A stretch of DNA of 64,000 nucleotides, from positions 338,515 through 402,514 of the forward strand of contig NZ_BBMA01000003.1 in NCBI RefSeq assembly GCF_000971215.1, given 5' to 3'. The notes below the pieces were generated by a model. The model saw only the letters and a list, made by a program, of their open reading frames with translations. It was not told the origin of the DNA and did no database searches. This document shows, in pieces, positions 40,778-48,602 of the stretch. The position numbers were made by a program, and so were the translations under genes. How positions within the stretch are numbered: position 1 is the first letter of the stretch; each line of letters begins with the position of its first letter. The stretch comes from Demequina silvatica (GTDB taxonomy: Bacteria; Actinomycetota; Actinomycetes; Actinomycetales; Demequinaceae).

Positions 40778-41009
40778 GATCGCCGAGTCGGCGCATCGAC
40801 ACGGCCTCGGCGACGACGACATCGTCCACGCGTGGGAGAACGCCATGACTGTTGTGACACTCGAGCACTCGGGTGAGGAGCGCCTGCTGGTGATCGGGCC
40901 AGCGCGCAGCGGAGCACTGCTCGAGCTGGTCGCGGTGCCGCCCACACGACCTTGCTTGGTCATCCATGCGGACCGACTGCGGTCCAAGTTCTTCGGATTC
41001 CTGCCATGA
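40767..41009 (+). CDS. Toxin-like small protein (type II TA toxin candidate)
   Basis: An 80-aa protein beginning VEIEIAESAHRHGLGDDDIVHAWENAM and continuing with TVVTLEHSGEERLLVIGPARSGALLELVAVPP and IHADRLRSKFFGFLP. I recognise this pattern from actinobacterial proteins annotated simply as toxin, resembling BrnT/DUF4258-like folds. The GTG at 40767 has GGAG 9 nt upstream and overlaps the end of a leaderless micro-ORF. An in-frame ATG at 40701 would add 22 residues. The TGA overlaps the ATG of a small HTH protein, its likely antitoxin. Confidence 0.55.
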   Translation: MEIEIAESAHRHGLGDDDIVHAWENAMTVVTLEHSGEERLLVIGPARSGALLELVAVPPTRPCLVIHADRLRSKFFGFLP

Positions 41010-41260
41010 CCGCACGCCGCGAGCACGACTATGAGTCCGAGATGGCCTGGCTCGACTCGCTAGACCCGGCCACCTTCGAGTGGCGCGATGCGACGCACTT
41101 CCGGGAGATCATCGCAGCCGCCAAGGGGGTGGACCAGGCTCAGGGTCGACTCCGCGCCGCCGTTGTCGCGGCACGGGAGGCTGGCGACTCGTGGACGATG
41201 ATCGGCGCCGCACTCGGGACGTCGAGGCAGAACGCGCAGCAGCGGTTCGGTGCACGATGA
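41006..41260 (+). CDS. Small helix-turn-helix protein (antitoxin candidate, paralogue B)
   Basis: An 84-aa acidic protein whose C-terminal module SWTMIGAALGTSRQNAQQRFG looks like a helix-turn-helix and nearly repeats that of the protein at 25454-25720. The N-terminal part (HDYESEMAWLDSLDPATFEWRDATHFREIIAAAKGVD) could bind the toxin. The ATG overlaps the toxin-like gene's stop (ATGA), the coupling usual in TA pairs. The order, toxin before antitoxin, is the less common one. Confidence 0.55.
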   Translation: MTARREHDYESEMAWLDSLDPATFEWRDATHFREIIAAAKGVDQAQGRLRAAVVAAREAGDSWTMIGAALGTSRQNAQQRFGAR

Positions 41261-41348
41261 AGGATTCGGAAGGCGGCGGTGCATAGCCGACGCGTGCGCC
41301 GACTGGGGCTTGCGGTTCCTGTCCCACCCCGCACCTAGACTCGTCGGC

Positions 41349-43361
41349 ATGGCTGAGGAGCAGGTGGACGGGTCGCTGAGCCACCTCAACGACGCCCAGC
41401 GCGCCGCCGTCCTGACGGGCGCCAGCCACAATCTCATCCTCGCCGGCGCCGGGACGGGCAAGACCACCACGATCGTCGCCCGCATCCGCCACCTCATCAA
41501 GCAGGGGACGCCGCCCGACCGGATCCTCGCGATCACGTTCACCCGCCGTGCCGCCGCCGAGATCAGGTCGCGCGTCCAGGGAGACCTGGCCGGTGCATCG
41601 TCCCAGGTGGCGGCCATGACGTTCCACGGCTGGGCCATGCGCGAGGTGCGCGGCGCGCCCGACGTGTTCGGCTACGAGGGCTGGTCTGTGCTCGACGCCG
41701 AGGACCAGCTGCAGGTGATGCGCGGCGTGCTCGGCCGGGGCAAGCGCGTCGAGGGGCTCAAGGCCGCGCAGATCGTCGACGTGCTGAGCTTCGCGCACAA
41801 CACACGCCGGACGCTCGCGGCCGCGATCGCGGTCAAGTTCCCGGACATGGATGTGGACGCGAAGGCGATCGGCGCCGCGGTGCGCGCGTACGAGCAGCGC
41901 AAGCAGGAGCGCAGGTATCTCACCTACGACGACATCCTGCGGGTGTTCGCCAAGCGCCTCGAGGACCCCGCGGTGGCCGCCTGGGTGGGGTCGCACTACG
42001 ACGAGATCCTGGTCGACGAGATGCAGGACACCAACCCTCTCCAGTGGCTGATCCTCGACCCGCTGGTGCCTCATACACGGCTGTATTGCGTGGGTGACGA
42101 CGCGCAGTCGATATACGGCTTCCGCGGCGCGGACTTCGCGTCCATCCACTCCTTCGCGGAGCGGGTGCCGGGGGCGAGCGTTCTCAAGCTGGAAGACAAC
42201 TACAGGTCGACGCAGGAGATCCTCGACCTGTCGAACTGGCTGCTCTCGGCGTCCCCCCTGGGCTACGACAAGAAGCTGCGCGCCGTCCGCGGGCGCGGCG
42301 CGAAGCCCGAGCTCCACAGCTTCGAGACGCCCGCCGACGAGGCCGGCTGGATCGCCGCCGAGATGCTCCGCGCCCGCGCCGACGAGCTGCCCTGGGCCAC
42401 CCACCTGGTGCTGGTGCGCTCCAACTACTCGGGCCGCGCGATCGAGGCCCGGCTGGTCGAGAACGACATCCCCTACGTGTTCTTCGGCGGCGTGAAGCTC
42501 CTGGAAAGCGCCCACGTCCGCGACGTCCTCGCCGCGCTGCGCGTGGTCGCGAACCCCGACGACGAGGTCGCCTGGATGAGGCTCCTCACCCTCGTCCCAC
42601 GGGTGGGCGACGTGACGGCCGCGCGTTCTTTCGACGCCTTCCTGTCCGCGCGGGCGGGTGGGGCGAGCGCCCGGGACTCGCGTGCGGTGGCGCTTGCGGG
42701 GATGCCGGCGTGGCTGGCCGCGGGCCTCAACGCGATCGAGGACGCGGCGGCCCGGGTGGACGATGCGGTGGGCAGGGCCGCGGCCATGCTCCAGCCGGTG
42801 CTGGCGCACAAGTACCGCAACGACAACTGGGAGGCGCGGGCGCGCGACCTGGTGCACGTGGAGCGGCTCGCTGCGACGCGCCGGTCGATTCTCGAGTTCA
42901 TCGAGGAGTACATCCTGTCGCCGGTGTTCACCTCGGAGATGGAGCCGGAGTCGCAGCAGGATCACGTGATCGTGTCGACGGTGCATTCGGCGAAGGGGCT
43001 CGAGCGCGACTGGGCGTTCGTTGCGGGGGTGTCGGCGGGGTCGTACCCGTCCGCGCGGGCTCTGGGTGATGTCGATGAGATCGAGGAGGAGCGGCGGGTT
43101 CTCTACGTTGCGTTGACTCGGGCGCGGGACCGGCTCATGGTGACGCGGACCGTGTCGCACACGCCGGTGCGGGCGTGGGTGGGTGCCGGGGGAGCGGCGG
43201 CGGGGTTCGTCGAGGACGCCTACTTCCTCAACACGTTGCCCGAGCGGCTGGTGTCCGAGGTGCCGCACGTGATGGCTCGGCCGCTGCGTCCGGCGCCGCC
43301 GTCGGGGCTGGCTGCGCCGGCGGATCTTGACCTGTCGATCGACCTCGGGGACCTCGAGTAG
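41349..43361 (+). CDS. UvrD/PcrA/Rep-type ATP-dependent DNA helicase
   Basis: A 670-aa superfamily-1A helicase. Motifs in order are: Q motif LNDAQRAAVL, I LAGAGTGKTTT, Ia ITFTRRAAAEI, II ILVDEMQDTN, III VGDDAQSIYGFRGAD, IV NYRSTQEI, V VSTVHSAKGLERDW and VI VALTRARDRL. TAGACT (41336-41341) with a 7-nt gap precedes the ATG at 41349. In motif II the usual DEYQDTN is DEMQDTN. It is shorter than PcrA (about 720-800 aa) and lacks its C-terminal RNA-polymerase-binding tail, so it is probably an accessory helicase rather than the housekeeping PcrA. Confidence 0.92.
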   Translation: MAEEQVDGSLSHLNDAQRAAVLTGASHNLILAGAGTGKTTTIVARIRHLIKQGTPPDRILAITFTRRAAAEIRSRVQGDLAGASSQVAAMTFHGWAMREVRGAPDVFGYEGWSVLDAEDQLQVMRGVLGRGKRVEGLKAAQIVDVLSFAHNTRRTLAAAIAVKFPDMDVDAKAIGAAVRAYEQRKQERRYLTYDDILRVFAKRLEDPAVAAWVGSHYDEILVDEMQDTNPLQWLILDPLVPHTRLYCVGDDAQSIYGFRGADFASIHSFAERVPGASVLKLEDNYRSTQEILDLSNWLLSASPLGYDKKLRAVRGRGAKPELHSFETPADEAGWIAAEMLRARADELPWATHLVLVRSNYSGRAIEARLVENDIPYVFFGGVKLLESAHVRDVLAALRVVANPDDEVAWMRLLTLVPRVGDVTAARSFDAFLSARAGGASARDSRAVALAGMPAWLAAGLNAIEDAAARVDDAVGRAAAMLQPVLAHKYRNDNWEARARDLVHVERLAATRRSILEFIEEYILSPVFTSEMEPESQQDHVIVSTVHSAKGLERDWAFVAGVSAGSYPSARALGDVDEIEEERRVLYVALTRARDRLMVTRTVSHTPVRAWVGAGGAAAGFVEDAYFLNTLPERLVSEVPHVMARPLRPAPPSGLAAPADLDLSIDLGDLE

Positions 43362-43407
43362 GCCGTCCGGCCCTGCAGGACCCCTGGAGTTCATGGGACC
43401 CTAGGGG

Positions 43408-43839
43408 GTGACCGACGTGACGTACATCCCCCTCGAGGCTGCCATGGAGCAGCTCAAGATCGCCGACGAGGCCCGCCCTCTGGTGCGCCAGATCGCCCTC
43501 AGAGCAGGGGTGACGGGCTGCGAGGTGAAGTCCACCTACATCAAGGCGTTCCGCGAGGACGGCCTGCACCCGCTGCACATCAACAAGCGCTCGACCGAGT
43601 GGTTCGGGTCGCGACGCGAGGCGATCGCCGCCTCCGACCTGCCCGACCGGGTCCGCGACAAGACCCACGGCAACGGGATGGTCAACTGGGCCGTCGACTT
43701 CCCGGTAACCAAGCGCAGCATGAGCCCGGGCGTGCAGAAGCGCATCACGCCCGCGGACCCCTCCGAGCAGAAGAGCTACGGCATCTGCGAGGTGTGCTGG
43801 CAGGCGCGGACGCCTTCCGGGTCCTGCGGGTGCGACTGA
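43408..43839 (+). CDS. Unknown protein with C-terminal four-Cys ribbon
   Basis: A 143-aa protein starting at GTG 43408. It has an N-terminal helical part (LEAAMEQLKIADEARPLVRQIALRAG), a central region (YIKAFREDGLHPLHINKRSTEWFGSRREAIAASDLP) and a C-terminal GICEVCWQARTPSGSCGCD ribbon (C-x2-C-x9-C-x-C). The tail closely matches that of the tandem-family protein at 36216-36557, although the rest is unrelated. No -10 box at the usual 6-nt position was seen. Function unknown. Confidence 0.6.
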   Translation: MTDVTYIPLEAAMEQLKIADEARPLVRQIALRAGVTGCEVKSTYIKAFREDGLHPLHINKRSTEWFGSRREAIAASDLPDRVRDKTHGNGMVNWAVDFPVTKRSMSPGVQKRITPADPSEQKSYGICEVCWQARTPSGSCGCD

Positions 43840-43860
43840 GCGAGGATCGAGACGCGCGAT

Positions 43861-44610
43861 TCAGCGCCCCGCGGCAGGGCTCGGGCTGTATCCGCGCATC
43901 GTCACCAGGTGACGTGTCATGGCCTCGGCGGCACCGTCGGCGTCGCGCAATGTGATGCGTTCGATGATCTCGAGATGCTCTTGGTCGATCAAGGCGCGAC
44001 GAGCCTCCGCGTCTCCCGAGTACTCCAGCGCGCTCTTGCGCACGAGTCGGAAGATCGGCGTACCTACTGACAGCAGCAGCGTGTTCTGAGTCGCCGCGAG
44101 AAGCGCCAGGTGGAAATCCTGGCTGTGCTCGCCGCGATCCCAGCTCGCGCCTGCGTTCCTCTCGAGCTCCGCAGCGAGGATGATCGCCTCGAGGTCTGCC
44201 TCGGAGCGCCGTTCGGCCGCCATACGCACAGCCGGGAGCTCGATCAGCTCGCGCGCCTCTCGTAGCTCGTCGGGTGTGATCGCGTGGCTGCTGGCAAGCA
44301 GCCCGAGACGGCTCTCGACCCATTCGGAGAACGCGCTCGGGTCGATCCGCGACACGAACGTCCCCCCATTGACGCCGCGCAGCGTGTGGACCAGGTCCTG
44401 CGACGACAGCATGCGAAGAGCCTCACGAATCGTGGTCCGGCTGACGCCGAACGCTCCTGCGAGCTGCCCCTCGACGGGCAAACGCTCCCCAGGCGCGAGC
44501 GATCCGTTGAGGATGAGCATGCGGAGCTGCCCCGCGACCTGCTCGTAGGCGGGCTTGATGCGCGTGAGCTCCAGCTCCGCCGCAGACGCTTTCTCGCCTA
44601 CGTGTTCCAT
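43861..44610 (-). CDS. GntR-family regulator, FadR subfamily (FCD domain)
   Basis: A 249-aa repressor with an N-terminal winged helix (RMLILNGSLAPGERLPVEGQ, LAGAFGVSRTTIREALRMLSSQDLVHTLRG) and an all-helical FCD ligand domain that should bind a metal and small acid through His/Asp residues (ASWDRGEHSQDFHLALLA, QEHLEIIERI, MTRHLVTMRGY). The ATG at 44610 has AAGGAGAG. It is divergent from the ABC/isochorismatase cluster and is its likely local regulator. Less GC-biased codons than upstream genes and no dispersed repeats within it fit an acquired segment. Confidence 0.85.
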   Translation of the reverse strand: MEHVGEKASAAELELTRIKPAYEQVAGQLRMLILNGSLAPGERLPVEGQLAGAFGVSRTTIREALRMLSSQDLVHTLRGVNGGTFVSRIDPSAFSEWVESRLGLLASSHAITPDELREARELIELPAVRMAAERRSEADLEAIILAAELERNAGASWDRGEHSQDFHLALLAATQNTLLLSVGTPIFRLVRKSALEYSGDAEARRALIDQEHLEIIERITLRDADGAAEAMTRHLVTMRGYSPSPAAGR

Positions 44611-44850
44611 CGACTCTCCTTCGGGTCGGGCGGCTTGCCGCACAGGCGGGGACTGGGGCCACTTTATATACATCAGACGCTTTGTGCCTAGCGGCTCGGC
44701 ACGTGTCGTCGACGCAGTTCAGAGCTTCGAGATCTGTGAAACAAGCCGTTCACACACAAGTTACGTCGGAGCAACCCACGCCTAATAGTCAGGTGTCTAG
44801 CATTGCCGCAAAACCTCAGACCTTTTCACTTGAGTAGGAAGGAGGCCCTC

Positions 44851-45768
44851 GTGGCGACGTACCTAGCCCGCCGGATCGCTCAGGCCATCGCGACCGTCCT
44901 GGCCGTGCTCACCATCTCGTTCTTCTTGGTACGCCTCAGTGGGAGCCCGGGCGCGCTGCTCCTCGGAGACAACGCGACGCCGGACGACATCGCGGAGCTC
45001 AATTCGGTTCTCGGCTTCGATCAGCCGGTCGCGGTGCAGTTCGCGACCTACTTGAGGGAGGCGCTCGGGGGGAGCCTCGGTGACTCCTACCGGCAGGCGC
45101 GTCCGGCGTTCGATGTCGTGCTCGAGAGGCTTCCCGCGACGCTCGAGCTCGCGTTGTTCAGCTTCGTGATCGGCATCGGGCTCGCATTCGTCGCCGCATT
45201 GGTGATCCAGCTGTCGGGTGCACGGTGGGCCCAAGCGATCGTTGTCGGCCTTGGTGCTGCGCGGCAGGCGGTTCCGGACTTCCTCTTCGCCGTGGTCCTG
45301 GTGCTCCTGTTCGCGGTCACGCTCGGCATGTTCCCGTCCTTCGGTCGCGGCGGGCCAGAGTCGATGGTGCTCCCGATAGCGACCCTCGCGACGGCCCAGT
45401 TCGCCCTCTACTTCCGCCTCTTCACCGCGTCCTTCGCAGAGCAGGAGTCGCAGGATTACGTGCGCACCGCTGTCGCCAAGGGGCAGTCCCGCACGCGGAT
45501 CGTGCTCGACCACATGTTGCCCAACGCGATCCTGCCGACGTTGACCGTCGCAGGGCTCAACCTCGCCTCGCTCCTTGGCGGCACCGTGATCATCGAGATG
45601 GTCTTCACCTGGCCAGGGATGGGACAGGTGCTCATGAACGCGGTCAGCACTCGAGACTTCCCGGTCATCCAGGCAGGCCTCGTGGTGGTCGCGCTCATCT
45701 TCGTGACGGTCAATCTCCTGGTTGACCTGCTCTACGCCGCCCTTGACCCGAGAGTGAGGCTCGCATGA
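44851..45768 (+). CDS. Dipeptide-type ABC transporter permease (DppB-like), cluster 2
   Basis: A 305-aa permease starting at GTG 44851 behind GGAAGGAGG. It has an N-terminal helix (AIATVLAVLTISFFLVRLSGSPGALLLGDNAT), the VLGFDQPVAVQFATYLREALGGSLGDSYR region and the ATPase-contact loop VRTAVAKGQSRTRIVLDHMLPNAILP. It ends LVDLLYAALDPRVRLA as DppB proteins do. It overlaps the next gene by 4 bp. Possible promoter boxes (TAATAG, TAGCAT) lie at about 44785-44815. Confidence 0.9.
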   Translation: MATYLARRIAQAIATVLAVLTISFFLVRLSGSPGALLLGDNATPDDIAELNSVLGFDQPVAVQFATYLREALGGSLGDSYRQARPAFDVVLERLPATLELALFSFVIGIGLAFVAALVIQLSGARWAQAIVVGLGAARQAVPDFLFAVVLVLLFAVTLGMFPSFGRGGPESMVLPIATLATAQFALYFRLFTASFAEQESQDYVRTAVAKGQSRTRIVLDHMLPNAILPTLTVAGLNLASLLGGTVIIEMVFTWPGMGQVLMNAVSTRDFPVIQAGLVVVALIFVTVNLLVDLLYAALDPRVRLA

Positions 45769-46676
45769 CCGCCGTCGCCAATCCCGAGAAGGTCGCCGCC
45801 GACGCGGTGGCGCCAAGCGGCATCGCGCGCCCGCTGGTACGCCGTCGAGTGCGGAGGGGTGCGATCCCGTTCTGGATCGGCGTCGCTCTCCTCGCGATCA
45901 CCGTCGCCGGCATCGTCCTCGTGCCCTTGCTCCCCGGCTACGACCCGATGACGCAAGACCTGTCGAACGCTATGCTCGCGCCGTTCACAGACCCGGCGCA
46001 TCTGCTCGGCACCGACCCGCTCGGCCGCGACATCCTCAGCAGACTCGCACTAGCCGGCCGGACGTCGCTGATCATCGCGGCAGTGGTGATCGCGTTGAAC
46101 GTCGCGATCGGCATCACCATCGGGCTCGCGGCCGGGTACTTCGGCGGCCTCGTCGACAACGTCATGACGGGCATCGCCGACATCCAGCTCGCCATGCCGT
46201 TCGTGCTGCTCCTCATCGCGCTGTCGGCGGTGTTCGGCCCGAGCACGCAGCTCATGGTGATCATGCTGGGCATCACGTTCTGGGTCGGATACGGCCGTGT
46301 CGCCCGAGCCATGGCGCTGAGCCTCCGTGAACGGGAGTACGTGTTGGCGCCCAAGACTCAGGGCGCGGGTGCGTTCTGGATCCTCCGCAAGCACCTCTTG
46401 CCGGCCGTCCTCCCGCAGCTGATCATCCTCGCGTCGTTCGACGTCGGCGTCGTCGTGACCGCGCAGGCAGCTCTCGACTTCCTTGGACTCGGCGTCCAAC
46501 CGCCCACGCCCAGCTGGGGCGGCATGATCGCCGAGGGTCAGAAGTACCTCCAGTCCAACGTGTGGCTCGTGGTGCTGCCCGGCCTGGCGATGCTCCTTCT
46601 CATCGCGGGCTCCCAACTCACCAGCCGCCGCTTCACCGCCGAGTCCGGGGCTGGCGCGCCCGGAGCAAGGAGCTGA
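45765..46676 (+). CDS. Dipeptide-type ABC transporter permease (DppC-like), cluster 2
   Basis: A 303-aa permease with the DppC signature LLGTDPLGRDILSRL after helix 1 and an ATPase-contact stretch VLAPKTQGAGAFWILRKHLLPAVLP. It ends with AQAALDFLGLGVQPPTPSWGGMIAEGQKYL, the conserved end loop of the family. The ATG overlaps the dppB-like stop. With its partner it forms the channel of the second peptide/amide uptake system in this window. Confidence 0.92.
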   Translation: MTAVANPEKVAADAVAPSGIARPLVRRRVRRGAIPFWIGVALLAITVAGIVLVPLLPGYDPMTQDLSNAMLAPFTDPAHLLGTDPLGRDILSRLALAGRTSLIIAAVVIALNVAIGITIGLAAGYFGGLVDNVMTGIADIQLAMPFVLLLIALSAVFGPSTQLMVIMLGITFWVGYGRVARAMALSLREREYVLAPKTQGAGAFWILRKHLLPAVLPQLIILASFDVGVVVTAQAALDFLGLGVQPPTPSWGGMIAEGQKYLQSNVWLVVLPGLAMLLLIAGSQLTSRRFTAESGAGAPGARS

Positions 46677-46679
46677 CCC

Positions 46680-47711
46680 ATGGCACAGCAGCCGCTTCTC
46701 AAGGTCGAGGACCTGGTGGTCGAGTTCGACTCCACGTCAGGTCCGGTCCGCGCCGTCGACGGCGTGTCGTTCGAGGTGCACGAGGAGGAGGTCTTCTGCA
46801 TCGTCGGCGAGTCCGGATCGGGCAAGAGCGTCACGATGCTCGCGGTCATGGGCCTGCTGCCCGAGAACGCCCGGATCGCTGGTGGCTCGATCACCTTCCG
46901 CGGGCGCGACATGGCGAGTCTCACCGTATCCGAGCTCAACGCGATCCGCGGCCGTGATGTCGCGATGGTCTTCCAGGATCCCATGACCAGCCTCAACCCG
47001 GTGCGCCGGGTCGGGTGGCAGATCGACGAGATGCTCCGGATCCATCGGAAGGACCTGTCACGCACCCAGCGCGCGGATCGTGTCCACGAGCTGCTCCGCA
47101 GCGTGGGTGTGGCCGACGTGGAGGAGAAGGCGCGAGCCTTCCCGCACCAGTGGTCCGGGGGCATGCGCCAGCGAGCGATGATCGCGATGGCGATGGCACA
47201 CTCGCCCGCGCTGCTCGTCGCGGACGAGCCGACCACGGCGCTCGACGTCACGGTCCAGGCGGAGATCATGAAGGTGCTCGCCGAGGTCAGGCGCGAGAAC
47301 CGGACGTCGATGATCCTCATCACCCACGATCTCGGGCTCGTGGCCCAGGTCGCCGACCGCATCGTGGTGATGTACAGCGGCCGCGTCGCTGAGCAAGGTG
47401 ACGTCTTCGACATCTTCGACCGACCGAGCCATCCATACACCGCGGGCCTGCTTGCCAGCGTTCTCGGTGAGTCGAGCAAGGCCGACCGCGCGTACGCGAT
47501 CCCGGGCAACCCTCCCTCGCCGCAGAACCGACCGCCGGGCTGCGCCTTCAGCGCGCGCTGCGCGCTCGCGCAGGGCCGAGACATGTGCACCGGCAGCGTG
47601 CCCGTGCCTGTCCAACTCGCGACGGGCCACAGTGCCGCCTGCCACTTCGCCCACGAGGCCACGGCGTCGAACAGCGCGCTTCTGGCCGTCTCCGACGGGA
47701 GCGTTCGATGA
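46680..47711 (+). CDS. ABC transporter ATP-binding protein (DppD-like), cluster 2
   Basis: A 343-aa ATPase. Walker A is GESGSGKSV, signature WSGGMRQRA, Walker [13 protein letters not shown] and switch ITHDLGLVAQ. The C-terminal oligopeptide-transport extension is complete and contains the cysteines CAFSARCALAQGRDMC, which in DppD/OppD proteins may hold an iron-sulfur cluster. It starts 3 bp after the dppC-like stop and overlaps the DppF-like gene by 4 bp. Confidence 0.92.
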   Translation: MAQQPLLKVEDLVVEFDSTSGPVRAVDGVSFEVHEEEVFCIVGESGSGKSVTMLAVMGLLPENARIAGGSITFRGRDMASLTVSELNAIRGRDVAMVFQDPMTSLNPVRRVGWQIDEMLRIHRKDLSRTQRADRVHELLRSVGVADVEEKARAFPHQWSGGMRQRAMIAMAMAHSPALLVADEPTTALDVTVQAEIMKVLAEVRRENRTSMILITHDLGLVAQVADRIVVMYSGRVAEQGDVFDIFDRPSHPYTAGLLASVLGESSKADRAYAIPGNPPSPQNRPPGCAFSARCALAQGRDMCTGSVPVPVQLATGHSAACHFAHEATASNSALLAVSDGSVR

Positions 47712-48526
47712 CCATCTCCACCGCTCGGCCCGACGAGGTCCTCCGGCTCGAGGACGTCCACATGCACTTCACGTCCCGCCGGGGCCCGTTTGGAAAGCCC
47801 AAGACCGTCAAGGCGGTCGACGGCGTCTCGCTCCACATCGACCGCGGTGAGACCCTCGGCCTGGTCGGGGAGTCGGGCTGCGGCAAGTCGACGCTTGTCC
47901 GCACCATCCTCGGACTCCACACCGCGACTTCGGGTCGCATCTACCTCGATGGATGGGACCTCCTACGGATGCCGAAGCCAGAGCGCCGACGTGCTCGACC
48001 GCGGATGCAGGTGGTCTTCCAGGACCCGTACACGGCGCTCGACCCGCGCATGACGATCCATGACCTGGTCGCGGAGCCCTTGCGGATCAACGGTCGCTAC
48101 TCCGGTGCGCGCGTCGACGAGCTTCTCGACCAGGTCGGATTCACGCGCGAGATGGCGAAGCGCAAGCCCGCGGAGTTCTCGGGCGGCCAGCGGCAGCGCG
48201 TGGGCATCGCACGCTCCCTCGCGCTGAATCCCGATCTGCTCATCCTCGATGAGCCTGTCTCGGCGCTGGACGTGTCGATCCAGGCACAGGTGATCAATCT
48301 GTTGGGCGACCTCCAGAAGGAGCATCGGCTCGCGTATCTGTTCATCGCGCACGACCTATCGGTGGTGCGGCACCTCTCCGACCGGGTGGCGGTGATGTAC
48401 GCCGGCAAGCTCGTCGAAGAGGGCGCGGTCGATGACGTGTTCGACCGCCCACAGCACGTGTACACACGCACGCTTCTCGCTGCAGTCCCGCGGCCCGACC
48501 CGCACCTGCGGCCCGCACTCACCTGA
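47708..48526 (+). CDS. ABC transporter ATP-binding protein (DppF-like), cluster 2
   Basis: A 272-aa ATPase. Walker A is GESGCGKST, signature FSGGQRQRV, Walker B LLILDEPVSALDVS and switch IAHDLSVV. The ATG overlaps the dppD-like stop. It pairs with that subunit, unlike the first system in this window, where both ATPases are fused. A short hairpin begins at its stop codon. Confidence 0.92.
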   Translation: MTISTARPDEVLRLEDVHMHFTSRRGPFGKPKTVKAVDGVSLHIDRGETLGLVGESGCGKSTLVRTILGLHTATSGRIYLDGWDLLRMPKPERRRARPRMQVVFQDPYTALDPRMTIHDLVAEPLRINGRYSGARVDELLDQVGFTREMAKRKPAEFSGGQRQRVGIARSLALNPDLLILDEPVSALDVSIQAQVINLLGDLQKEHRLAYLFIAHDLSVVRHLSDRVAVMYAGKLVEEGAVDDVFDRPQHVYTRTLLAAVPRPDPHLRPALT

Positions 48527-48539
48527 CCGTCTTCGGTCA
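48524..48539 (+). terminator. Short hairpin between dppF-like and substrate-binding genes
   Basis: TGACCG and CGGTCA form a 6-bp stem around TCTT, beginning at the stop codon. Too weak for a full terminator; it may stabilise an mRNA end or set the ratio of transporter to binding protein. Confidence 0.35.
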
Positions 48540-48602
48540 CCTCTCGATCGTCCCCCCCTCACCCCCGCACGCCCTCGGGCACCCCATGAGAAAGGCACGA
48601 CC

